Shown here one piece after another: positions 7,351 through 15,781 of a stretch of 34,705 bases of DNA. Under the pieces are notes generated by a model. The model saw only the letters and a program-made list of their open reading frames with translations, was not told where the DNA came from and did no database searches. This DNA is from an uncultured Bacteroidia bacterium (GTDB lineage: Bacteria; Bacteroidota; Bacteroidia; Bacteroidales; F082): positions 1 through 34,705 of the forward strand of contig CADCML010000021.1 in NCBI GenBank assembly GCA_902802535.1, written 5' to 3'. A program made the position numbers and the translations under genes. The number at the start of each line of letters is the position of its first letter. Position 1 is the stretch's first letter.

Positions 7351-8687
7351 ATTTCAGTAACGTTATCGTGGTTCTTAAACTTCTCAATGACTTCAGCAAT
7401 GGCCACACTCTCTTGTGGACGCAGTTTATAACAGATTTTGCGCTCATTGACTATCATCGAGAGCCATTCCTGTATTTCATAACGCAAACCCTCGCCATCA
7501 TAACTATAGAAGTATTTCTTGTTCTTGGTCTGATCCTCATAACGCACCTCGAAGAAGTCCGTCAGCCACCACGGAGCTGGCACATAGATATAGCCTTTCG
7601 TACCCGACACCACCAAATTGCCTTCTGTCTTCACACCGATACCCAACGTAAAGGAAGCCGTAGCATGAGGATAGTTAATCACACCCTTGGTGTAAATATC
7701 CACTCCATTCTCCATACGGCTATGGAAATTCATGTCGTGCCAGTCGAGTCCCAGCAACTTCATTATTGCCAACAGACATAGCGGTGCGTGTTCGTTCATG
7801 GCACCCCCAGCCTGAGTAGAGTCAAGTTCGCGTGTCGGTGGTAGAACTTGTTTGGATAACGATGCCTTCACATCAACCACATCGCCAATAATACCGCTCT
7901 TCACCAATGTGACAATATGTCCAAAAGCTGGACAGAAGGCGGTTTTGCTTGCTTCCAGCAGCACTAAATTGCGTTCTTCCGCCAAGGTAAATAACTCAAG
8001 TGCTTGCTCTTTTGAAAGGACAAAAGGTATTTCACAAAGCACATGTTTATCAGCTAGTAGTGCATTCTTCACATAGTCATAATGTGTCAAATGTGGGGAT
8101 GCCACATACACCAAATCCACGTTCTGCAAGAACTGGTCATAGTCGTTGTAGGCCTTTAGTCCATGCATTTGTGCGAAAGCCTCCGTTTTATTCGCATCTG
8201 GATTCATCACAGCCGTCACCTCTGCCCCGTTCACCACTTTGCTCTCTGGCACAAAACGGTTGGCGATGCGTCCACTACCAACTATTCCAACTCGATAATT
8301 GACTTGGCTTTCTTCACGCAGCATTGTTGAAGAGATTCCTTCGGTACGAGACAGGTACACCACCTTGCAATACTCGTTCAAATAGTCAAACTTTCCTTCC
8401 CAGTCACTGCCGATAGCGAAAATATCCACATCGTACTTTTGGATGTCGTCAATCTTTTGGCCGAGATAGTCCTCGATGATGACCTCGTCAGCATAGCCAG
8501 TGGCTTTCACGGCCTCAACCCGCTCAAGCACATTGTTGCGCACATTGAGTTTGCCTCGACCTCGGTCGAAACTGTCGCTGGTTACGCCCACTATCAAGTA
8601 GTCGCCCAGTTCTTTTGCCCGGCGAAGAAGATTGATGTGACCTTGATGGAGAAGGTCATAGGTTCCGTAGGTGATAACTTTTACCAT
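7347..8687 (-). CDS. Cytidylyltransferase-Gfo/Idh/MocA oxidoreductase fusion, copy A
   Basis: Two-domain protein of 446 residues. Residues 1-125 match TagD-type glycerol-3-phosphate cytidylyltransferases: GTYDLLHQGH (HxGH nucleotide site at 14-17), DWEGKFDYL, and RTEGISST at 114-121. They should couple CTP to a phospho-alcohol. Residues 131-446 are a Gfo/Idh/MocA NAD(P)-dependent oxidoreductase: GIVGSGRIA at 134-142, YVASPHLTHYDYV, CEIPFVLSKEQA, and a C-terminal substrate domain. The usual EKP lysine is Ile220, in both copies. The fusion implies that one polypeptide both oxidises or reduces a polyol or sugar and activates it as a CDP derivative. The product is unknown; glycerol, ribitol or a related polyol are candidates. 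It is about 80% identical in protein to copy B, with many silent differences. Confidence 0.9.
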   Translation of the reverse strand: MVKVITYGTYDLLHQGHINLLRRAKELGDYLIVGVTSDSFDRGRGKLNVRNNVLERVEAVKATGYADEVIIEDYLGQKIDDIQKYDVDIFAIGSDWEGKFDYLNEYCKVVYLSRTEGISSTMLREESQVNYRVGIVGSGRIANRFVPESKVVNGAEVTAVMNPDANKTEAFAQMHGLKAYNDYDQFLQNVDLVYVASPHLTHYDYVKNALLADKHVLCEIPFVLSKEQALELFTLAEERNLVLLEASKTAFCPAFGHIVTLVKSGIIGDVVDVKASLSKQVLPPTRELDSTQAGGAMNEHAPLCLLAIMKLLGLDWHDMNFHSRMENGVDIYTKGVINYPHATASFTLGIGVKTEGNLVVSGTKGYIYVPAPWWLTDFFEVRYEDQTKNKKYFYSYDGEGLRYEIQEWLSMIVNERKICYKLRPQESVAIAEVIEKFKNHDNVTEI

Positions 8688-8713
8688 AAGGATTTATAAT
8701 TAACATAACGACA

Positions 8714-9817
8714 TTATCGGCCAAAAAACTCCAGGTATTTTTCTGCACATGTCGCAATTGTGTAGGGATTGCCGTCCTTTTTGCCCATGGCTTCTTTTTT
8801 TAGGTTTTGCATGTGTGAATACGAGTATTCAAGTGCAACCAAATAGTCATCGAGTGAAAGGCTTTCGCTCAATATACCATTCTTTTTATTCTCGACCACA
8901 TCAACTGCTCCGCAAACCGGAGTCGAAACAATGGGAATGCCCGCAAGGCAGGCTTCTAAGATCGTAATGGGCATGCCCTCATACTTTGAGGAAAGACAAA
9001 AAGCATCTGCGTTCATCAGATAGTCTCCCACGTTCTTGCGCGTTCCGATAAAGTGAATTCTATCCCCAGCCTTTGATTTGATGGATTCTCCCAACTCGCT
9101 GTCAAACCCGTCGCCAATGATAATCAAATCTGCATCATGACCAGCCTCAACGAATTTAGAAAAAGCTTCCACCAACATTACCTGGTTTTTAACGGGGTTG
9201 CATCGTGCCACATGGATATAAACGAGGCTGTTTGACCTGTTTTTATAAGATGAAATCTCTGTCTTCACCTCTTCAAAATGCGCGGTGGAAACAATGGGTG
9301 CCCTGCCGTTGAGAATACACGCGCCTTTGATTTTGGGATAAGCTTTTATCATGTCGCGATAGTTGGTCTCGCTCAGCGCCACAAATCCCATTTTATTGCC
9401 ATATCCAAGCGTCTTTATTAGGAAACGATAGAAAAATGAAGTGTATCCATTGTTGATATCGCTATGGAAGGTTTGAAAGAACTTTGTTCTTCTGTTGAGT
9501 AGGAACAAGGCCATAATGCAAAACATGGGCATTCCATGCCCATGCAAGTGGGCAACGTCGGCTTTTTCTTTCTTTATCGCTTTGTAAACCCGCCAAACCG
9601 ATTTAGGAATAAAACCTTTGCGCAGCCCGAGATTCTTGTAGGTAACCCTATCCGATACGTCAAACTTGTAAAACTGGGCTTGCTCTGGCTCCACGGAATC
9701 GTCCTTGATGGCCAACAGCGTTACATCATGAGATTTAGAGAGTTCGTTGGACAAGTCCACAGCGAACCTTTCTGCGCCGCCTGGGCGCAAATCAAAAACA
9801 ACCTCAAGAATCTTCAT
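8714..9817 (-). CDS. Glycosyltransferase family 4 (GT4)
   Basis: GT-B glycosyltransferase of 367 residues. The N-terminal half has FDLRPGGAERFAVDLSNEL, the GGAER loop typical of GT4 enzymes, and HLHGHGMP. The C-terminal half has YIHVARCNPVKNQVMLVEAF, LIIIGDGF and SSKYEGMPITILEACLAG (E-x7-E conserved), followed by IPIVSTPVCGAVDVV. It should add one sugar of the repeat unit on the cytoplasmic face; the sugar is not predictable. Its ATG overlaps the WbsX-type gene stop by 4 nt, and fusion copy A starts 26 nt after its stop. Confidence 0.92.
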   Translation of the reverse strand: MKILEVVFDLRPGGAERFAVDLSNELSKSHDVTLLAIKDDSVEPEQAQFYKFDVSDRVTYKNLGLRKGFIPKSVWRVYKAIKKEKADVAHLHGHGMPMFCIMALFLLNRRTKFFQTFHSDINNGYTSFFYRFLIKTLGYGNKMGFVALSETNYRDMIKAYPKIKGACILNGRAPIVSTAHFEEVKTEISSYKNRSNSLVYIHVARCNPVKNQVMLVEAFSKFVEAGHDADLIIIGDGFDSELGESIKSKAGDRIHFIGTRKNVGDYLMNADAFCLSSKYEGMPITILEACLAGIPIVSTPVCGAVDVVENKKNGILSESLSLDDYLVALEYSYSHMQNLKKEAMGKKDGNPYTIATCAEKYLEFFGR

Positions 9818-10920
9818 TTCAAAATCACGTCTTTAAGTGCGTCAAGATAACCATGCCCGAATTTCAAATCAGGTTCCATGTAATTGCCTTCTGCCCATTC
9901 ATTCCAACTTCGCAGAAAAATAATTTTATGTTGATCTGCTTTTTTACTTACGAGCTGTACAGCTTCTTGGACATGCTTCTTAAACAATTCAGGAGTGCTA
10001 TTGTGATATATTGTCGCTCTTCTGCCAGCCCGCGATGTACGGTCATAATTGGGAACTATTTGTGGATAAGCATCTTCCCGTTCATCAAACTTGGTATAGA
10101 AATGCCTAATGATATCAGCATAATTGTATTTATTTAATGGCGTTATTCCAGGAAAGAATTTTCGGATTAGAGATAATGCCATTTTCTTATACTTATTGAC
10201 AACAATAGCCTCTGCCGCCCAATAATTATCCGGAGAAACAGCGTCACATCCTAATTCCAGCACTTTAGGAAAGTTCTCTCTCCATCCTCCTCCAATACCA
10301 ACAAAGTGTATTCCATTGGATAACCCATTTTTTTCTGCCAATGTATTCCATGTATTGATAAATGCTTTGATATCAGGCATATCAAAAGGCGACCATATTA
10401 AAAACAAAGGCTTCCCATCAACAGTAATGTAGCGTTTATCCCTAAAAGCAGGCAAAACATAATCAAAATGAGCAATCATATCCTGTTCTCCAGGATACTC
10501 CTGCAACAACAAATCCATGTCTTTATGCGTAGCTGCATCACTATTCCAAGTGCGTCGAGTCCAACTATGATTAGCCCACCCGAGACAGAACGGGAAATCA
10601 GGCTTACCTGATTTCAGGACATCGTCAAAAATCTCGCTCAACAACATTCTACCGTTTCCAAACCAATAATGCCAATACATGAAACCTTCCACACCAGCCT
10701 CTCGTGCCATTTCGGCCTGTTGTTCCCGAATGATTGGCAATCGAAGGTCATAATAGCCTAAATCGGCTGGAACTCGTGGTTGATAATGTCCACGGAACAA
10801 GGGCTTAGCTTTACCCACATTCGTCCACTCCGTAAATCCTTTTCCCCACCATTCATCATTTTCAGGTATAGGATGGTATTGAGGAAGATAAAATGCAATG
10901 ACTCGTGCTTTTTTATTCAT
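9814..10920 (-). CDS. WbsX-type glycosyltransferase (GH99-like fold)
   Basis: Member of the Glyco_tran_WbsX family (368 residues), common in Bacteroidetes polysaccharide loci and related in fold to GH99-type proteins. Signature segments are AFYLPQYHPIPENDEWWGKG followed by FTEWTNV, GFMYWHYWFGNGRMLL, PFCLGWANHSWTRRTW, and RSWNEWAEGNYMEPD near the C-terminus. Family members are annotated as glycosyltransferases because of genetic context; the catalytic mechanism is not well established. There is no signal peptide, so it should be cytoplasmic. It lies between the polymerase and a GT4 gene, as part of the repeat-unit assembly set. Confidence 0.9.
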   Translation of the reverse strand: MNKKARVIAFYLPQYHPIPENDEWWGKGFTEWTNVGKAKPLFRGHYQPRVPADLGYYDLRLPIIREQQAEMAREAGVEGFMYWHYWFGNGRMLLSEIFDDVLKSGKPDFPFCLGWANHSWTRRTWNSDAATHKDMDLLLQEYPGEQDMIAHFDYVLPAFRDKRYITVDGKPLFLIWSPFDMPDIKAFINTWNTLAEKNGLSNGIHFVGIGGGWRENFPKVLELGCDAVSPDNYWAAEAIVVNKYKKMALSLIRKFFPGITPLNKYNYADIIRHFYTKFDEREDAYPQIVPNYDRTSRAGRRATIYHNSTPELFKKHVQEAVQLVSKKADQHKIIFLRSWNEWAEGNYMEPDLKFGHGYLDALKDVILK

Positions 10921-10935
10921 ATAAAAATATTCTAA

Positions 10936-12297
10936 TTATTCTTCTTGATTTAGTGATACCAGTATTATATCTTCGGAATCAGCATCTCCTTCTGTTTCTT
11001 CTTGTACATCTTCGTCTTGATAACCCATTTCGTTGGCGATAATGAGGGCATAAAAGATTATCATAGCATTAAAAGTATCATAATCACCAGTAAAAAATGT
11101 ATAACTAAAATAAGCAACAAGTAAAATTGATATTGTTCTTTTTAGTTCTGTATTATCTTCAAAATGCTTTGAGACAATTTTGAATACAAGCACAACCATT
11201 ATTCCCCAAACGAGCAAACCCATAATGCCATTGTTGCACAAAATCTGTATCAAACAACTTTCAAATGAAAGCATGGTGGGATGACGGCCTATGGTTGAAC
11301 GATACCATCCCGTCCAACCATAACCAAAGCCAAAAACAGGGTGGTCTTTCAAAGCATTAAAACAACCCTGAAACTGCCCCATGCGCATTCCAACGCTAGA
11401 ACCTAAAACAATCGACTCATCGCCAATAGAATTGAGAAACAATAAATATTCTGGCATAAAATGTTTTATAAATAACCATAAGACAACCACTAAAACAGCA
11501 GCTGTGATAAGCACCCGAAACTGGCGATTATAACACAAATAAACAAATAGGACAATACCTTCGGCCATCAAAACACTGCGAGAACCACAAACAACCACAT
11601 TAATCAACACAAGTCCAAACAACACTTTAGGAATAATGGACGTGTCTCGTTTGAACTGGTAGAGCAAAAACACCGATGAAAAAACCAAAAAATAACCATA
11701 TTCTGTCACATGTGGATACACAGAAGATATATAACCAAACACTCTAATGCCTTCCTCCAACACTTTTTCTTGATCCCTGATGTCATATTCCAAAACAGGA
11801 TTGATAGCATCAATATACGGGTTTTGACCAGGTATCAATATTAGAAAAATACCATACAATGATGCAATCGCTATAGCCAAATACATGGAATAGGTGAAGA
11901 TTGAAGCATTGCGTTTATCATAATCAACAATACTAATAATAGCAAAAGGCAAAAACAATCTCATAATGTCAATCCTAAACACTTTAAACTGCTCAGAAAG
12001 TGGCATTTCAGTGATATGAAAGGGGATAAAAAGTGCTTGGATGAAAAACAAGAACAAAAATGGTGTTAACAAAGAAAAACCTGTCGAACTTATACCTTCC
12101 CTATTTAAAGCCCAAACAAACAACAATAATAATAGAATCAGCGATAGAAGGTTCTCACCAATTTTGAATCCTCCTAAATACAGATAATAGAATGGGACCA
12201 GAAAAAAGATCAATATGTAAATGCCTACTCCCCATTCATATTTCACGAATAATAAGAAAAGACAAAAAAAGGATATAATTGAAATGGCTGTAATCAT
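10936..12297 (-). CDS. O-antigen/capsule polymerase (Wzy-like)
   Basis: Integral membrane protein of 453 residues with about 11-12 predicted hydrophobic helices. It also has a periplasmic loop near FGYGWTGWYRSTIGRHPTML, in the position and style of the Wzy_C/O-antigen ligase domain (FGxGxG...H). It would polymerise flipped undecaprenyl-PP repeat units. The pairing with a Wzx flippase two genes upstream supports Wzy over WaaL ligase. The last 30 residues form a very acidic tail, which is unusual for the family. The ATG overlaps the TagF-like gene by 4 nt. The region is AT-rich compared with the flanking chromosome. Confidence 0.85.
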   Translation of the reverse strand: MITAISIISFFCLFLLFVKYEWGVGIYILIFFLVPFYYLYLGGFKIGENLLSLILLLLLFVWALNREGISSTGFSLLTPFLFLFFIQALFIPFHITEMPLSEQFKVFRIDIMRLFLPFAIISIVDYDKRNASIFTYSMYLAIAIASLYGIFLILIPGQNPYIDAINPVLEYDIRDQEKVLEEGIRVFGYISSVYPHVTEYGYFLVFSSVFLLYQFKRDTSIIPKVLFGLVLINVVVCGSRSVLMAEGIVLFVYLCYNRQFRVLITAAVLVVVLWLFIKHFMPEYLLFLNSIGDESIVLGSSVGMRMGQFQGCFNALKDHPVFGFGYGWTGWYRSTIGRHPTMLSFESCLIQILCNNGIMGLLVWGIMVVLVFKIVSKHFEDNTELKRTISILLVAYFSYTFFTGDYDTFNAMIIFYALIIANEMGYQDEDVQEETEGDADSEDIILVSLNQEE

Positions 12298-13496
12298 AAC
12301 TTTGTAGTGATAAAATTGATAATGCTAGATATATCTCCTGGACAATCGTAATATTTATTTGTAGAAATAAGCTTGATAGAAATGTCGGGAGCGCGCATAA
12401 GAGTTGTAAGTTCTTGATAATTCTTTGCTTCAGAAAGCGATTTTAATAGTTCTATGAAACCCTTGAAAATATAGCGAGACTTGGCGGTATATTCTTCTAT
12501 ATCAAAATCATAGATAATGACAGGCTTATGCATTAAGGCAAAATCAAACATGATGCTCGAATAATCTGTAATTAATCTATCAAACAAAGGCAACAAAGGA
12601 TAAATATCCAAGCTGTTATCCAAAACTTGAATGTTAGAATAACCAAACCCTGTAGGTAATGGAGTAATTCGATGAAGTTTCAAATACAATACGATATTAG
12701 TTGCTTTCAAAAAACTATTAAACTCGTCCCAATCAGGTATAGCCCTATAGATATAATTCGGGTCGGCATCTCGGAAAGTAGGCATATAAATAATTTTTTG
12801 CCTTGATTCCGCTTTTAACTCGTTATACATGCGTACACCCTCAGGAACTTCATACTTCACAACAAAATCATCTAATTCTGTATTTGTCATATACAAGGTA
12901 TGACATCTCGGTTGGTCTGATATTATGATGTTCTCAATAGGCACTTGGAAAGCAGCTGACATCACATTAGATAAATTTCTACTTGTAGCAAGCACATAAT
13001 CTCCATAAACATGACTATGAACATACTTATAATGAAAAGTTGAAGATATAATGTAAGGTTCCGGAGGATCATTCCGTATCTGACCAATTCTTTTTGCTAC
13101 TGTTACACCATGCCACAGCTCAAATCTAACTGCTCCTTCTGAAAGCTCATGTGAAGCAAATTCATCAATGCGGTTATCATAAATTACCATACCAGCTCGA
13201 TATAACAACCTGCGACCTTCAACCGAATTTGATTTTGCACACTCAAAACCCAAACTCCGAACCCTTTGCAGCACTTCATCATTGCGTGAAAGCCACACGT
13301 GACGATAATTTGGCAATGCTTTATTATTATAAATAAACAAATGTTTAGCGTTATCAATAAAGAGGTCTAAAGCACCACCATACACTATCAAATTATTGTC
13401 ACGCTTATGCAAAGACACAATTGCCCGCAATAGATTACTTTTTATATTAAGTATTTTTCTTTTAACTCGAAAGGATAGCTTTTCTTTTCTTATCAT
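12294..13496 (-). CDS. CDP-glycerol glycerophosphotransferase-family protein (TagF-like)
   Basis: A 400-residue protein with the GT-B fold of the TagB/TagF/TarL family, which transfers glycerol- or ribitol-phosphate from CDP-polyol to a sugar or polyol chain. Key residues are present: His129 in ELWHG, YMPTFRD near 238-243, His275 in YLKLHR, and the LITDYSSIMFDF motif at 308-319 followed by KPVIIYDFDIEEY. The two histidines correspond to the catalytic pair described for TagF. It lacks the long N-terminal extension of true teichoic acid polymerases, so adding a single phosphopolyol per repeat unit is more likely than building a poly(polyol phosphate) chain. Two CDP-forming fusion enzymes in the same operon provide plausible donors. 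Confidence 0.88.
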   Translation of the reverse strand: MIRKEKLSFRVKRKILNIKSNLLRAIVSLHKRDNNLIVYGGALDLFIDNAKHLFIYNNKALPNYRHVWLSRNDEVLQRVRSLGFECAKSNSVEGRRLLYRAGMVIYDNRIDEFASHELSEGAVRFELWHGVTVAKRIGQIRNDPPEPYIISSTFHYKYVHSHVYGDYVLATSRNLSNVMSAAFQVPIENIIISDQPRCHTLYMTNTELDDFVVKYEVPEGVRMYNELKAESRQKIIYMPTFRDADPNYIYRAIPDWDEFNSFLKATNIVLYLKLHRITPLPTGFGYSNIQVLDNSLDIYPLLPLFDRLITDYSSIMFDFALMHKPVIIYDFDIEEYTAKSRYIFKGFIELLKSLSEAKNYQELTTLMRAPDISIKLISTNKYYDCPGDISSIINFITTKL

Positions 13497-15025
13497 CTTT
13501 GCCTTTTAACTCGATTTTGAAAAATCTTTATTACGGACATTTTTTCATTTTTAGACAACCCAATGGTCATAATAGACATTACCAAAATTGTAGTCGTCAG
13601 TATCACAAATAAAATAAGCCCAAGAAACGAATCTGGAATTGCATTATTTAGAAGGATGCTAATCCCTGTGGTGATTATCATTACTATTACAACTGGCAAC
13701 ATTGTCTTTTTTAAGTAGTTTTTCACATCGAAATCCGCAATTCTTTTCAGAAAAACCATTTGTAATATCCAACGTATTATATGAGATACAAATAGAATAT
13801 AATAAGCAATTTCTGGACTCATTCCAAGTTTTAAGGCTATCCATACAAAAGGAAATACAAGTAAGGCCAATGAACCAGCTACCAACTGATAATCTCGTAT
13901 TTCACCTGTAGCTAACATTAGGTAATACAATGGCGTTGAAAGCGCATTCATAGTAATAATAAGGAAAGAAAGACGCGTAAACAAAACTGCATAGTCTGGA
14001 ACCGTTTTCAACCATATCATCAATACAAATTCGGTTCGTAGAGACAATGGTATTACAAAGAGCATCGTTAGATACATGACCAACTTTGTACCTTGATTGA
14101 CAAGGTTGAAGCATTCCTCATATTCTTGAGCTGCGTATGTTTTGGTGATTTGAGGACGAATAGCAGTTGTAAAACTATTAACAAATTGATTGACCGCATT
14201 GTCAACTTGCGATGCCACTCCTCGGCCTGCATTCACAAGTACACCACAAAAGATATTCAACAAAACATTAACGCCTTGATTTGATAACACTGTAGCTGTA
14301 CTACCAATAAAATTCCACCCTACAAAACCTCCCATTTGTTTATAGGCTGAAAATCGGGTTTCCAACTTGAAACGGCACTTGTCAATGAACTTATGACGGC
14401 AATAAATGAAATTTAACGAGAATACCGCAAAAGCGACAATGCCCATACTTACTGAATAATAAATCAATTTATCGGAGAAAGCTACAAGGAGAAGGAGGGC
14501 AAAACCAAGTTTCAAAAGCACCTCTACTATGCTGATAACTGCAAACACTCCCATTCGTTCCTCCGCAATGATTAGAGCATTGTAAGGTATGGTTATCAGT
14601 TGCAATATGAACGCTAATGTGGAAAACTGAAAAACCCAATTTGCCGCCGCCATACGACCTTCCGGCAAGTTCATATAATTATTTAAAAACCAAACACCTA
14701 TTATTTCCGCAATAAATAATATGACTATACCGATAAGGAGATGTATACCAAGAGAAAGCGAAAATATGTATGAAGGGTTTCCGTCTTTTTTTCCCAATTC
14801 AAATGATATATAACGTTGAGTGGCAGCCACAAGACTACCACTTACCAACGCAAACATCCCTACCATTCCACCAACAGCATTATATACACCATAATCACTT
14901 ACACCAAGAATATTCAGAATTAGACGAGATACATAGAGTGAAACGAACATAACTATAATAGTACGTCCGTACAACAAGACAGTGTTTTTGGCTAGTCTTT
15001 TTTTATCACTATTGTTTTGGCTCAT
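13493..15025 (-). CDS. Polysaccharide flippase (Wzx-like)
   Basis: MATE/polysaccharide-synthesis superfamily transporter of 510 residues with 12-14 hydrophobic helices. It starts with the typical RLAKNTVLLYGRTIIVMFVS, then LYVSRLILNILGVSDYGVYN, and continues with VGGMVGMFALVSGSLVAATQ. It should move the undecaprenyl-diphosphate-linked repeat unit from the cytoplasmic to the periplasmic face. Its stop overlaps the start of the TagF-like gene by 4 nt, and an SDR gene ends 24 nt upstream. Confidence 0.93.
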   Translation of the reverse strand: MSQNNSDKKRLAKNTVLLYGRTIIVMFVSLYVSRLILNILGVSDYGVYNAVGGMVGMFALVSGSLVAATQRYISFELGKKDGNPSYIFSLSLGIHLLIGIVILFIAEIIGVWFLNNYMNLPEGRMAAANWVFQFSTLAFILQLITIPYNALIIAEERMGVFAVISIVEVLLKLGFALLLLVAFSDKLIYYSVSMGIVAFAVFSLNFIYCRHKFIDKCRFKLETRFSAYKQMGGFVGWNFIGSTATVLSNQGVNVLLNIFCGVLVNAGRGVASQVDNAVNQFVNSFTTAIRPQITKTYAAQEYEECFNLVNQGTKLVMYLTMLFVIPLSLRTEFVLMIWLKTVPDYAVLFTRLSFLIITMNALSTPLYYLMLATGEIRDYQLVAGSLALLVFPFVWIALKLGMSPEIAYYILFVSHIIRWILQMVFLKRIADFDVKNYLKKTMLPVVIVMIITTGISILLNNAIPDSFLGLILFVILTTTILVMSIMTIGLSKNEKMSVIKIFQNRVKRQR

Positions 15026-15049
15026 TATACAAAAAACAGATACATTTAG

Positions 15050-15781
15050 TCATCTAATACTACTTAGTTTATAATCATAACTATGAGCCCCCTCTTTGCG
15101 AAAGTCGTTGTGATATCTTTGCAATACTTCCTTGAAAACTTCATCATATTTTGGGATGAAAACATCGTCTTTATTCTCCATGTGTTGTATAATTTCACAT
15201 GACAAATCATGAAGAATAGCAAGGTCGTTTTGTCCTGCATAAAAGTTTGTTCCTTTTATATTGCCTGGAGATACATTTAATATCACATTTTTTGAGCCAG
15301 CTTTTCGTAACTCTACATTTACACTCTCGATAAAGATTTTCAATGCCGCCTTAGTTGCTCCATAAACCGCAAAAAAAGGTGAAGACATCCAACCAGAAAT
15401 GCTGTCCATTACACCACAATAAAAATCATCTTTTCCATCCAACTTCCCATAGAAGCGTTTGATGAGCCGTAATACTGGGATTGTGTTAACATTAAACGAA
15501 TCTATAATATGTTGTTCTGAAACATTTTTGAATAAAGCTAATTTGCCAAAACCTGCTGTAATCATTAATGCATCAATATCAGAGAAACGATCAAAGAAGG
15601 AATAGTCTTCTGTTCTAAGGTCGAAAAGGAAACCTTCAATTTTTGGATGATTATATTCCTCAGCCATTGCAGCTTTGTCAACGATATAGACTTTTTCCGT
15701 TGAATCGCGAACAGCCAATTCAGTTGCTATGGCTAATCCAATACCGTTGGAACCTCCAACTATCAATATTCGCTTTATCAT
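15050..15781 (-). CDS. Short-chain dehydrogenase/reductase (cassette B)
   Basis: SDR of 243 residues with GGSNGIG at residues 9-15 (the usual Thr is replaced by Gly), ITAGFG in place of NAG, Ser in MDSISGW, and YGATKAAL with the catalytic Tyr and Lys. It belongs to a different SDR subgroup from the one at 6655-7350. Its ATG overlaps the stop of fusion copy B by 4 nt, repeating the arrangement of cassette A. I infer that it acts on the substrate or product of copy B. The C-terminal 50 residues (HMENKDDVFIPKYDEVFKEV onward) are less typical of classical SDRs and may form a substrate lid. Confidence 0.88.
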   Translation of the reverse strand: MIKRILIVGGSNGIGLAIATELAVRDSTEKVYIVDKAAMAEEYNHPKIEGFLFDLRTEDYSFFDRFSDIDALMITAGFGKLALFKNVSEQHIIDSFNVNTIPVLRLIKRFYGKLDGKDDFYCGVMDSISGWMSSPFFAVYGATKAALKIFIESVNVELRKAGSKNVILNVSPGNIKGTNFYAGQNDLAILHDLSCEIIQHMENKDDVFIPKYDEVFKEVLQRYHNDFRKEGAHSYDYKLSSIR

